Assembly: GCA_009599575.1 (NCBI GenBank)
Contig: VWND01000013.1
Location: 372,001-436,000 of the forward strand
Reading direction: 5' to 3'
Length of the DNA: 64,000 nucleotides
Origin: Blumeriella jaapii
Taxonomy: Eukaryota; Ascomycota; Leotiomycetes; Helotiales; Drepanopezizaceae
A program made the position numbers and the translations under genes. Under the pieces are notes generated by a model. It was not told the DNA's origin. It searched no databases and worked only from the letters and a program-made list of their open reading frames with translations. This document shows, in pieces, positions 12,126 through 23,111 of this stretch (position 1 is its first letter; the number at the start of each line of letters is the position of its first letter).

Positions 12126-14232
12126 TCACCCCTCAAAGACGGCGTGCTGCAACTCAACACCAAACTGATCCTTCGCAATGAAGCGCATCTGCGCCTCCAG
12201 CTCGTCCTCCATGCCCCCTCCCCAGCCCAGCCACTGCCGGACCTTGCTCCCCCAAAAGACGGCGTCGCTCCCCAGCAGCACGAAGCGGAACAGCAGGTGG
12301 CGCCACGCGTTCGCCCAGCGCTGTCGCCACCCGAGCCCGACGTCGTCCACCAGGCTGCGGCTCGCCCACGCGCCCGTCATCTTGATGCGGTTGACGGGCG
12401 AGCCGAGGAACTGGTTGTTGCCCTGCACGATGCGCATGTTGCGCCCGATGAACAGCAGCTCGCGGGGGAAGCGCTCTTCGTCCGAGAGCAGCTCGCGCAT
12501 GCCCTGCCGCATGCGCTCCTGGACCTCGAAGTGCCGCTCCGACGCCGTCTTCCCCTTCAGCTCGCCCGTCACCCGGTTCTTGGTCGAGCCGTCGCCGCCC
12601 GTGTACGGACGCATCAGCGTGGCCGACGCGAACAGATCCGGGGCTTTGACGCCCCAGGCGCTCGTGATCTCGCTGATGGTGTCGTTGTCGAACGCCATGA
12701 TCGCCGTCCAGAACTGGCAGTACTGGCGGCGGAGCGTCGGCGACATGGAGACGTAGAGGCCGTGGTCGATGAGGACGAGTTCCGGGGAGCCGTTGGCTTG
12801 CCGCCGGATGAAGATGTTGCCCGGGTGCGGGTCGCAGTGCACGATGCCCCAGAGGAACATCTGCGCCGAGAAGAGGTCGATCATCGTCGTCATGACTTGT
12901 TGGAGGGAGAGGCCCAGGCCGCCTTTGCCGGAGCGTCCTTTCCAGTCGTCGCGCGAGGGCTTGAGGAGGCCGGTGCCGTCGTTCCGGAGGCTCCTCTTCG
13001 GGGCCGAGAGGGGTGCACCTTGGACTCCTGGAGATCCTCGACCGTTCCCTCCAACCCAGGGATTGGTCAGCGTCTCTTTGTCCCAAAGCCTAACCCCCTC
13101 GATCCACTCCGTGGTCATGATCCGCTTGGACGAAAGGTCGCGGTAGACCTGAGGAATATAGACCCTGCCACGAAGACGGGGTTCCCCAGCGACTAATTGA
13201 GCCATTTTCTCCGAATTGTTGGCCTCGTTCACAAAGTCCGTCTCGAGCTGTAGTCGCTCATTGATGTAGGGAACCATGTTGTAGAATGGCAGGTCAAAAT
13301 ACCAGGTGTAGACCCTCATCACGACTCTGTACTCTTATCAGCCATGCCGTTTTCCCAGACGGCAACTCGACTCACTTGAACGCCCACAGATCCCACCCAA
13401 CCTGCTGCTCTATCTCCCTCTTCTGTACTTTGATAGCCACCTCCCGGCCATCCGCCAACCTCGCCCAGTGAACCTGCGCCACCGATGCCGAAGCTCGAGC
13501 TTTCTTCTCCATCCAGCCCTTCCCCGGCTCGTTACTGAAGCTCACCCCAAACACCTCTTCAGGGCTTCTGCCCCCAAACTCCTCTCGGATGACCTTGTCA
13601 ACATCCGCCCAGGTATTCTGCGGCGCATCGTCAAACATGCGCGCAAACATCTTCTGGAACTCCGGCGGCAGTACGGCGCTCTGCATGGCAATCGCCTGCC
13701 CGATCTTCAAGTACAGGCCTCCATTCTGGTGCAGCAGCGCAAACAGCTTCTCGGCATTCCGTCGATGCAAGTTCGGTATGTCGCCTCCGAAGAAGGGCTC
13801 GGGCCGGAAGTTCAGCTTGTAGTCCAGTGCCACTACGATTCCCAGGCCAAAAGTCCGCAGGGATCGCGAGATGGAGGAGGCGTAGAACTGCGTGTCAAGG
13901 AGGTACAGCGTTCCTGTGAGCGCGCCGAAGTACCCGAGTCGGCGACCCCATTTCACGGAGCGCGGGTAGTGCTTTGCCGGCACGGCTTTGCCCAGGGATT
14001 CGGGGGAGGGCGGGGTGAAAGACTGGAATCGTTGGCTCTGTATCGATCGCGTGGAGGTCCTGGGGAGAGCTGTTCTGCGTGCGAGTGCTGTTGAGGGGCG
14101 TTCAAGCTGGCGGAGGGCCCGCGAGGATCTCGGCAGACATGTCGCCGAGGCGGGTTGGTGCAGAGCAGGATTCGGATGCCAACATGCCGCGCCAGAGTCA
14201 CGCAGACATAGTCCTGCTATGCGCAGTGACAT
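12126..14232 (-). CDS. Mitochondrial ABC1/ADCK atypical kinase (Mcp2/ADCK1-like)
   Basis: Two exons (13376-14232, 12126-13326) separated by a 49-bp intron encode 685 residues. The N-terminus is Arg/Ser-rich and acid-poor, as in mitochondrial presequences, and is followed by a hydrophobic segment (YFGALTGTLYLLD) near residue 105. UbiB-family hallmarks are present: the KxGQ motif KIGQ at about 176-179, an Ala-rich nucleotide loop ARASASVAQ near 246-254, the VAIK lysine near 268, HCDPHPGN at about 449-456 and DHG (instead of DFG) at about 473-475. The DHG variant points to the ADCK1/ADCK5 branch that includes yeast Mcp2 (Cqd2) and Cqd1, which are linked to mitochondrial lipid or coenzyme Q distribution, rather than to COQ8. 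Residues near 375-425 form a Gly/Ser-rich insertion in the catalytic core. Confidence 0.88.
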
Positions 14233-14450
14233 GGCGTCGAGAAGATGCAGACATTGGGCTGGATCGTGTCAGCGACATCGAGTAGATTTGTTTTGATATG
14301 TGCGCGTGTGACATGTTTGGCAGCCGTACTTATCTTATCGCACGGGAGCCGGGCGGAGCTGGGGTTTCGTTTCTCCGGTTCCGCGCGTGCCCCTTTTCCG
14401 AAGCGAGCGAGAACAACAATTGCCCGGCAGCGGGAAGCTTTTGGATTGAT

Positions 14451-14511
14451 TGGACATGGACAGGACAGGACAGGACAGGACAGGACTGTACTGTACTGTA
14501 CTGTACTGTAT
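14451..14511. repeat. (GGACA)n followed by (TACTG)n
   Basis: Five or so ACAGG/GGACA units pass directly into five TACTG units. This is one of the clearest places where the dispersed TACTG word forms a true tandem array. Confidence 0.9.
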
Positions 14512-15117
14512 ACTTCTACACATGTACACGGTACACTTGTCCCTCGATGCATGTACCAATTCAAGCAACACACATGTCGCTCAGCCGCAGCTGATTTGGT
14601 GTCAAGCAGGACCTGCGAGTGCTCGCATTGCCGAGAGTTTGAGAGGCGTATCATCTGCCCCGTAGGGGGATGCGGTGCAAGGAGCCGACAGCATCACCAA
14701 TGATGGGCAAGACGTATGACGTTCGTGATGAGGGATTCATGATTCCCAAGAACCGGAATCGACGTACATTACAGGATAGGACTGTCTGTCTGTACTGTAC
14801 TCTACTGCACTGTACAGTAACAAGACCAACACCTCGGTAGCCTTGCCTTCGCGGGCCGGGTAAACAAGACATGCCTGCAAAGCACGCAGTACAGAACACT
14901 GGCTATTATTAGCTGCTGGTGGGTCTGTTCTCACCTGATTTGGTCAGCCAGTCAGGAAAGGCAAATGCTCGTGTCCTTATGCAGGACTCGGTCGATGCAG
15001 ACGGGCTGACGGGCTGACTGGCGGACTGGCTGGCTGGAGTCGTACACAGAGGCCTCCTTCATGCCGGAGCGCAATTTCTGCCGTGCAGTCCCGACGCAGT
15101 CAGTGGTTGCAAAGCCG

Positions 15118-15164
15118 CCAGGAAGAGAAGAGGAAGAGGAGGAGGAGGAGGAGGAGGAGGAGGG

Positions 15165-15195
<31 letters not shown>

Positions 15196-15228
15196 AGAGG
15201 AGGAGAAGGAGGAGGAGGAGGAGGAGAG
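15118..15228. repeat. Long purine-only GGA/GAGGA tract
   Basis: About 110 bases are almost exclusively G and A on the plus strand, with a run of about 16 consecutive Gs. Such mirror-like purine tracts can form triplex or G-quadruplex structures. Long acidic or polyproline frames across it are artefacts of composition. Confidence 0.9.
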
Positions 15229-15665
15229 AATGAGAATAAGGAAGAGGTGAGAACGAGATAGAGAAAGAGGGAGAAAAAAGAAGCAGCGTTCTTCGGTCGG
15301 TGTGTGCTGTACTGTAAGACCCGGTCAGTCTGTGACTCGGTCAGTCTGTACGTGCGTGCAATGCTTTCCTCTTTCTTTACTGTACTGCGTGTACTGCGCT
15401 GTTCTGTATTTACTTGCAGTGCGGCACGTGTATTTACTTCCGGCGGAAATGACAGCCCCGTCGCCAAGGCCCCAGCCCCCAATCTCCGAAGTCTCCAGAC
15501 CGGCCGGGCGGCCCCTTCCCTTCACGGACGTTGACATTGTCCCAACCCGAACTAGAAACATCACGTTCGTTTCTGGAAGGCCCGACGGCGGACGGACCAT
15601 CGACTTTGACCGTCGACCATTGACCTCGACCTCGACCTCGACCATTGGCCATTGTCGAGCGAAAG

Positions 15666-15800
15666 GAACTACAACACCACAGCGACAACCACTACAGCGA
15701 TAACCACCACAGCGATAACCACCACAGCGACGACGACCACAGTGACGACGACCACAGTGACGACGACCACAGCGACGACCACCCCCACACCACCGCGACA
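15666..15800. repeat. ACCACAGCGA minisatellite
   Basis: Units of about 12-15 bp (CCACCACAGCGATAA, then GACGACGACCACAGTGA) repeat about nine times with drift from one variant to the next. Confidence 0.85.
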
Positions 15801-15854
15801 ACGACATCGACGACCACATTCATCACCACTCCTCCCTCCTATCGGTCGCAGGTC

Positions 15855-15898
15855 GCATCACTCACTCACTCACTCACTCACTCACTCACTACTCACTC
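15855..15898. repeat. (ACTC)n microsatellite
   Basis: About ten CACT units with one short interruption near the end. Confidence 0.9.
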
Positions 15899-16309
15899 GT
15901 TGCCCTCGATCGGCCCCCAGCTGCGCCAACAATACCTACAGTATCAATTCACTTCGCCAGCTCTGCCAACTTCATGGTGGCTCGACTCGACCGCGTATCG
16001 ACCTGATCTCCCTCACCCTCTCCCTCGCCCTCCTCCTCTCCCTCCCATCGCCACCATCATCATCATCTTGTCGACGAGGCCTGTACTTCGAGTCGGCCAC
16101 GGTGCCATCAATGCCAAGCGAAACGCGCCGTGAGCGAGCTCGAGTGCACCTCCGCATCCACATCCATCTCCCCCAACACCTCACTCTCGCTCAGCCTTCG
16201 TTTTCCGTCCGCCTCGCCCGTTGAGTGAACGCACGCGTCTCCCATCCGCCGCGTCTGGAGGACGCCGGCACCTACAGCCCGTCGCGTTGACCAGCTCTCC
16301 ACGCCCAAG

Positions 16310-18567
16310 ATGCTGAGGCCGGCGACCCCACTGACGATCTTGCTGTTCGCAGCGCTCGCCTTGCTCCTCATATCCGTTCTCTCGACCCCAATCATCAAAG
16401 GAATACCTCTGGCGTCGTATGGAGGGGTGGACTTCGGCGTGTTTGGATACTGCACGGAAACCAAATGCTCCAGCATTGAGGTTGGATATAACACCGGTGC
16501 GTACTCAAAGACGGGATATCTGTGCACAACGCACTCCCGACAGCGTTGTGCATGTCGTGGCGTCCATTGCTAACCCGGTCTCTTCTACAGCAAGTCTCTA
16601 CACCAAAGAGCAGACGGACAGTTTCAATCTTCAGAACGACACCCGAACGACCCTCTCGACAATCCTGATCGTGCACCCCATCGCAGCTCTGTTCACGCTC
16701 ATCATGCTCGTCATGGCGGCATCGGCCCACTTCCACGCACCGTCACACTCTCCACGATACCTCCTGGGGATCTTCATTCTGAGCATCTTGACGCTGTTCG
16801 CTTCCCTGCTCTCCTTTCTCATCGACGTGCTGCTCTTCGTTCCGCACATGGCTTGGGGCTCTTACATAGTCTTGGCCGCGACCATCCTGATCGGCGCCAG
16901 CGGCATTGTGTCATGCGCCATGAGGAGAACGTTGGTCAGTAGGAAAGCGAGGACGCGCCGCATCGCCGAGAATGCCGAGATGAATGGGGATAACTTCTAC
17001 AATGGTCAGCTACCTGCACCAGCTCCCGCTCCTGCTGCCACGACCACAATACTCGCAAGCAGCACCGCAGTAGATAAACTTCCCGCGTTTGCTACTTTCG
17101 AAGTGGCCAAAGCGGAAGCTGAAAGGACGAGTGACGAGACGATTCCTTTGACCCAACGGACTCCGGAAAGATCTCTAAGCAGTGGACATGGACCCGCGGG
17201 ACCAGGAATGAATGACCGATATGGAAGGCCACCAAGGATGGGGGATGCGCCTCCATGGAGAGACCAATATGGCAACATCATACCGCAGGCGCCTCCTGGG
17301 CCTTACGGGATGAGAAGTCGAGAGCCATCAGCTGAACCACCGATGCATCGACAATATTCCGATCACTCCATCGGCTCGCGAGGAAGAGGCGGGTTCAGGG
17401 GTGGACCGAGAGGCGGTGGTTATCCTCCCAACGGACGTGGGGGGCCCCAGAGAGGCGGCTATGGTGGACCTCCGCGTGGAGGGGGGTACGGAGGACCTTA
17501 CGGCGGGGGCCCAGGGCCAATGGGTCCTGGAGGTATGATGAGAGGGGGCAGAGGAGGAGCACCTCCATCGTACGGTCGAGGCGGGTACGACAACAGAGGG
17601 CAATCGCCGGGTGGGTACAGCCAAAGAGGACCCGTACCGGCACCTGGATACGACTCCTATGCCCCTCCTCTTCCTCAAGCATATGGCAACGAGCCCCAGT
17701 ACGCAGCCTACAATCCGGAGATTAATGGTTCTCGAACCAGTCTTCCTCGCGCCGAGTCTCCTCCGCCGATGCCCGGGCTTGATGCTCCTGTCGGACAAGC
17801 TGTCGAGATGGACGCTAAAACAGGAAGTCCCTCGGCTCCAACGAGCGTTTCCGGTCAATTCGAGGGCGCCAGGGATCGTGACGGTGACATGGTCGCCTTC
17901 CAGCAACAACAACAACAACAACAACAGGGTGGCACAGTCGGCACGGCATCAAGAATGTACAGTAATGATCAGTAAGTATCTCAAGGGTGTCTGTTGGCAT
18001 GTTACTGACAGATTCAGGACTTACGCTCCACCCCGACCAGCGTGGGGAGACCAAGTTGGGCGAACCTCTCCGCCCAACCCAAACTCTCAGCAGCCAGCTG
18101 AGTTACCAAGTCCGATGGAACCCAATCACAGACGCATCGGCTCCGCTGAAGACCAGTACTACGAAGACGTGGACCCCAGATTCGCAGGAGAGCCCGCTCC
18201 TGCTGCCACGCTCCCTCCCGCCCCAGCTGTCGCCCCGGGTTACGGTCCCAGAGGTCCAGTTGGCAACCCTAATCAAAACTTACGTCCCATCCAACCCATC
18301 AGCCACATGGATGGGAGAAATTCCTTCGAAACCCTAGCCCCGGGTGCGCGCAGCCCAGCTGAGTCTGAACGCTCCAACTTCACCTCCGTGTCCCAGCGCG
18401 GCGTGAACCCCAGATGGAACGATGGCCAAGGCCATGCGCCCATGCCAACCCGACGACCTGTACAGCAGCAGCAAGATCTGCTCCTCAACTCGAATCCGGA
18501 TTTCCAATTACCTGGTAAACGTGGCGGCCGAGGCGGGTTTGGAAGAGGTGGCCGAGCTGGCCTGTAG
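16310..18567 (+). CDS. pH-response regulator PalI/Rim9
   Basis: Three exons (16310-16496, 16591-17971, 18018-18567) give 705 residues. The first 180 residues have the SUR7/PalI layout: an N-terminal helix (LTILLFAALALLLISVLST), an extracellular loop with a C-x5-C pair (GYCTETKCSS), then three further helices. PalI assists plasma-membrane assembly of the PalH pH sensor in ambient-pH signalling to PacC/Rim101. The long C-terminal half is cytosolic and low complexity, with an RGG/GGPR-rich block at about 360-430 and a Gln run near 530. This is typical of filamentous-fungal PalI. All three splice joins are in phase and the total is a multiple of three. The family assignment is strong. The pathway role is taken from known homologues. 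Confidence 0.85.
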
Positions 18568-19648
18568 CGCACCTAATTGTCATGTCAAGCATCTGGCAAT
18601 CGACCACCGAGAACATCTTCGCCATTCAAATTCACGTCGTCCATTTTCGCACTGTTGATACCCACACCACACTTCCGTCCCACCTTCCGCCACGTACATA
18701 ATGTCTAGCCATGACCACACACGCGGCTGCCCAACTCTACCCACCATAGCGATGATCTTGTTCTTCTCGTTTAGTCGATAATCATCGATAGGCATGTCGG
18801 TTTCGTGGTTTTGGCGTTTCACGGCAGCAAAGTAACGGCCGAACCCGACATACGAAGCAGTCAAATCGAACGAAACAGCAAAAAGGCAAACGAACGAAGG
18901 CTACAGCTCTCTCCTGTTCTATGCAATCTACATGCCACCCTCCAACGACGCACACACGTTGTCCTCCCCTTTTCTCCTTCTCCTCTTCTTACGTGTCGGG
19001 CGTCCTCTGCAGCGAGCGGTATTTCACTTTCGTGTACGGTAAAGGAAGAAAGAGCTCTATTCAGCCCCTTGGGCTTTTCTCTTTCTCTGTCTTGTTTCTT
19101 CGTTCTTCAGGGTCGGGGGGCGTACATGGGCACGGGACACGGGACACGGAAAGCTGGTTGGAAGTGAAGGGTGGTGAGAAAGGGGAGGCAAGGGAGTGCT
19201 CGGTTGGCAGGCAGCTTACCTCATGTACTACGGATTGGATGGGATTGGATTGGCATGGTGAAGGGGATTGGGAGGGGTGAAGTAGGATAGGTATTCAGAC
19301 AGGGCGGTGTCCCGTCTAAGGAAAGGCCTCCGTGTCACGGAAGACACACACAGAAGAGGAGAGGCAAACAGAGCTCTGCCCGGACAGAACATGGGGGAGG
19401 GGGAAGTGGAGGAAGATAAAAATAATGGAGAAAGGATTCAACCGAGGCGCACGAGCCCGAAAGCTGTTGTATCCCCATCTTTCCTGTGATCTGTGGGTGC
19501 AAGCCGCGATGAGGTCCGATGTGGAAACCATGGACAGACTCAGATGGGAAGCAGGGCAGGGCAGAGAGGGGGGGAGGAGGGGGTGGAGGAAGAGAGGACA
19601 TGTCGAAAAGATGGATCGTTGACCTGGATCGGGCATCTACTGTAGATA

Positions 19649-19690
19649 TCTACCTACCTACCTACCTACCTACCTACCTACCTACCTACT
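19649..19690. repeat. (CTAC)n microsatellite
   Basis: Ten perfect CTAC units. Confidence 0.95.
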
Positions 19691-19777
19691 TATTGTACAG
19701 TAGGTATGTACGCCGCCCGCGGGACGTCGGCTGTGGAGTTGTGCCCCGTTGCACGTTGAATGGACGCGCGGCTTTTG

Positions 19778-19845
19778 CAGATGCAGATCCAGATCCAGAT
19801 CCAGATCCAGATCCAGATCCAGATCCAGATCCAGATGCAGATGCA
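19778..19845. repeat. (AGATCC)n hexanucleotide array
   Basis: About eleven AGATCC units with AGATGC variants at each end. Read as protein it would be an Asp-Pro repeat, but no gene model supports that. Confidence 0.95.
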
Positions 19846-19884
19846 GGTTCGCCGGAATACCGTCCATATCTGTGTTTCCTCGCG

Positions 19885-19921
19885 AGGTGAGGTGAGGTGA
19901 GGTTAGGTGAGGTGAGGTGAG
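19885..19921. repeat. (GGTGA)n pentanucleotide array
   Basis: Seven GGTGA units with one GGTTA variant. Confidence 0.9.
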
Positions 19922-19944
19922 GGTACATCATATACAGCATATCA

Positions 19945-20134
19945 TGTACAGCACAGCAAGTACAGTACAGCAAGCACAGCAAGCACAGCAAGCACAGCAA
20001 GCACAGCAAGCACAGCAAGGACAGCAAGGACAGCAAGGACAGCAAGGACAGCAAGGACAGCAAGCACAGCAAGTACAGCAAGTACAGCACAGCAAGTACA
20101 TACAGCAAGTACAGTACATACATACAGCAAGTAC
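19945..20134. repeat. 9-bp minisatellite AGCAAGCAC / AGCAAGGAC / AGCAAGTAC
   Basis: About twenty 9-bp units differing mainly at one position (C, G or T). Units with the same variant are clustered, which indicates local duplication by slippage. One frame reads as a Gln-Ala-Gln repeat. Confidence 0.95.
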
Positions 20135-20279
20135 ACTACTCATCGATATCGATATCGACACCAATACAGATGCCCACCCAGTACATACAGCACTTACATC
20201 ACATACAGTACAGTACATACAGTACAGTGAAGTCGTTTCACCGCAGACGGCTAACCCACACACGCCAATCCCGCCTCTA

Positions 20280-20338
20280 CGACACGGTACGGCACGGCAC
20301 GGTACGGCACGATACGGTACGATACGGTACGATACGGA
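20280..20338. repeat. (ACGGT/ACGGC/ACGAT)n pentanucleotide array
   Basis: About eleven 5-bp units. The variants are ordered in blocks along the array. Confidence 0.9.
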
Positions 20339-20824
20339 GATGAAGGAGGATGATGAATGGCCCTCGGAACCGTGGGTTGTGCGAGACAGACGGTGGGGTG
20401 GTTACGCGCGCGCGCGGAGGGGGGGGGGGGTACAGTACAGAAGAGGTGGGAATAAGGCATGCTTGTATAGTATGTATAGTGTAGTATAGTAGAGGTATGA
20501 AGGTATTGTACTGTAGGTAGGTAGCACGTGATGTGTGTGTGGGTGTGTGGTTCTTGGGCTCTGGGGTTTGGTGTCGATTGTATACTGTACTATTGTACAT
20601 GCAGTTTGGTACAGTACTGTACTGTGGCTCCTCTCTGCTCTGTACGACAGATACAGCTCCAACCTGGTCCGGGAGACCAGCTCGTGCCCAGCTACATGCG
20701 TAGCGAGACGGTGTTAGCGACAGTGCAGTACTGTACTGTACACACGGTAGCAGAGGGCAACCGCTCTCGTTCCACGAACGAACAGGCATCACGAAGGCTC
20801 GGTGCAAAGAATGGAACTCGCATT

Positions 20825-21804
20825 TCAGTCGCGGATAGCAGTATCTACTCGTGCGGGATGCGCCGGCAGCAGCGGCCTCCTCTCCCCTTGCTCGAGGTCC
20901 CCGTCCGCGTCGGCGTGCTCGTCGACCGCCGAGACCACAATGGCGATGCCGCTCAACCGGGATTTCCGCACCGCCAGAGCGAGGATCAAGCTCAGGCTAA
21001 AGGGAATCCTGCGCCGCAGCGTCTCGTCAACCAACGCTCACTCTCGCGCCCGAATGGAGCCTTGCAGAACCGAGAGCAGGGGGGGGGGGAGAAAAAGAAA
21101 AAGCAAATCAAAACCAAACAAAAGGTCGGTACTCACGAGGCGAGCAGCGTGAGGCCAACGACGTTGCCGAGCATGCCCTGGAGATGGTCCATCTCGTGCG
21201 TCTTCCACGCGAGCCCGAGGAGCTCGATGGAGAGGAGGGTGACGATGAAGAGGGCGACCTTGGCGATCTGGGAGTTGAGGTACAGCAGCGGCGTGAGGGT
21301 CTGGCGCAGGAGGAAGACGGCCTCGTTGCCGAGCAGGAGGAAGGTGAGGAAGAAGAAGACGAGGATGGCGAGGTAGCATCTGGCGATCCGGAGAGGAAGA
21401 TGTCAGCCAGCGCGCGGCGACACGAGTTCGACGGTCCCGTCCCGTCCTGCACATCCATCGCCGCAGGCCCGACGCGCAAAGGGTCTCTCGCACGTGAGGA
21501 TGGAGGAGAGGAGGAGAGGAGGAGAGGAGGAAGAGAGGAGAGGAGGAAGAGGGGAGAGGAAGAGAGGAAGAGAGAGAAGAGAAGAGGAAGAGAGGAGGAG
21601 AAGAGGAGAAGAGGAAAAGAGGAACGCTCACGGTCCAAAGAGTCCCAGATCCCCCTTGGCCGCGATGGCGGCGACGGTGCAAGTCACCGTGTACACGTAG
21701 ACGGCAATCGTCACGAACTGGACCAGCCAGAGCAGCACGGGCAAGCCACAGTGCAGCGGTACGTCGGCCACGGCGGCCATTCGAGCGGAGTGCGTCCGCT
21801 GCAT
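20825..21804 (-). CDS. Small four-helix membrane protein of unknown function
   Basis: Three exons (21632-21804, 21137-21379, 20825-21008) give exactly 199 residues. Four hydrophobic helices are visible: LPVLLWLVQFVTIAVYVYTV, then CYLAILVFFFLTFLLLG, then KVALFIVTLLSIELLGLAW, then an exon-2/exon-3 junction helix (LTLLASIPFSLSLILALAV). The short C-terminal tail is hydrophilic and acidic. The last helix is continuous only with donor CTC|GTGAGT and acceptor CGCAG|GATT, which supports the splice model. The first intron (21380-21631, 252 bp) is unusually long for this window and almost pure polypyrimidine on the coding strand. I do not recognise a family. The topology is reminiscent of tetraspan or MARVEL-like proteins, without a motif to prove it. 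A second ATG lies eight codons in. Confidence 0.68.
21490..21622. repeat. Purine (AGGAG)n tract inside an intron
   Basis: About 130 bases of G and A on the plus strand (pyrimidine on the coding strand), filling most of intron 1 of the small membrane-protein gene. Confidence 0.85.
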
Positions 21805-23111
21805 GTCGAGTGAGTGGAAGAGCTGGCTGGCTGGCTGGCTGACGGCAAAGCACGCAGTCTCTCCCTCACTCAGGCGGGCTGGGGATGGTGATTTGGGTCG
21901 GGAGACGCTGGTCGAAGGCGCACGACAGTATCTGTCGCGTCGGTTGCTTGCGGTCTTGTGCGGTCTGGTAATGTCATGTCATGGTGAAGCGCCGACGACG
22001 AAGGTTAGTAGCGAGTGTTGTCGTACTGTACTGTATGTACTGTATGTATCCTCTACCCCAAACGCCCAAGCTGGCTTTTCCCGAAACTCGGATTGAGCTT
22101 GGCGCGCATGAGCCATGTGGATAGCCAGAGCGGAGAGGAGAGGAGAATACAGAGGGTACATACTGGACTGACCGTCGCATGGAGCGTGTGGGGATCCCGG
22201 CACGCGGTGGTGTGGTGTAGAGAGCGGGTTGGGGATAGAGTGTGAAGCGTGAAGCGTGAAGTGTGAAGTGTGAAGTGTGATATAAGTGAAGTGTGATGTA
22301 AGTAATTTACTGGATGTATGATGCTGTCTGTAATATACTGGGTGTGTTGTGCTGTATGTAATATACTAGATGTATTATGCTGGATGCAATGTGCTGGATG
22401 TTATATACTGGATGTAACATGCTGGATGTAATAGACTGGATGTAATATACTGGGTGTAACATGCTGTACGTTATATACTGTACGTTAAATACTATACGTT
22501 AAATACTGTACGTTACACACGGTACGGTAAAGTATATACGGTACGTTACATACTGTATGTTATATGCTGAATGTTATATACTGAATGCTATATACTGCAT
22601 GTTATATACTGTGTGTTACAGTAAATATTGTCTTCACTGTATAGGTACACAGTACATACTCACATCCACTGTGGCACTCGAAACAGCCGTCGCACGGCAG
22701 ACGCCAAGACCTGGGGAGCTCAGCCGCGCGGGCGGGAAAAGCTCGGGCAGACATTCAGGGGGAAAAGTAGGAGCACGCGAAGGTCGGTGGTAACATTCAG
22801 TACAGAACAATCCCACATACAACACATACAACACGTACAACACCAACACCATACACCACCATACATTGCTATCAAGTACGTACGTCCTACTCTCCTCTAC
22901 TCTGCCCTCTTCTCCCCTCCTCTCTCCTCCCCCTCCCCCCTCCCCTCCTCTCCTCTCCTCCCCTCTGCCCCCCCCCCCTTCTTCCGCGACTTTCAACTCA
23001 CCCGCGCCCAGCCCAGATCGATCGCGCCAGCCCGTCCGTCGCATGCCGTCTCCCTAAGAGAGACTCGACCATCCGAGAGACCTCACTTGCAGCCTCCCCT
23101 CTCCACCCATC
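21805..23111. other. Intergenic with long degenerate tandem repeat
   Basis: Divergent spacer between the small membrane protein and the septin-type gene. It holds the 16-bp repeat at 22237-22625, a TACTGTATG cluster near 22022 and a C/T-rich block at 22890-22985 just upstream of the septin-type gene. Confidence 0.55.
22237..22625. repeat. Degenerate tandem repeat of GTGAAGT then ATACTGGATGTAAT units
   Basis: Starts with seven or so GTGAAGC/GTGAAGT heptamers. It passes into about 20 units of roughly 15-16 bp whose consensus is near ATACTGGATGTAATAT, then into ATACTGTACGTTAAAT and ATACTGTATGTTATAT variants. The gradual drift suggests an old expanded minisatellite built on the same ACTG/TACTG word found elsewhere. 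Confidence 0.85.

Larger units (their letters stand above)
14233..16309. other. Microsatellite-rich intergenic region
   Basis: Divergent spacer between the ABC1 kinase and palI genes. It holds a GGACA/TACTG composite array, a long GGA purine block, an AC/GACG minisatellite and an ACTC array. I see no gene in it. Confidence 0.6.
18568..20824. other. Dense simple-repeat intergenic region
   Basis: Between convergent palI and the small membrane-protein gene. At least six different tandem arrays occur within 1.5 kb. No gene is seen. The region near 18790-19100 is non-repetitive but has no supported frame. Confidence 0.6.
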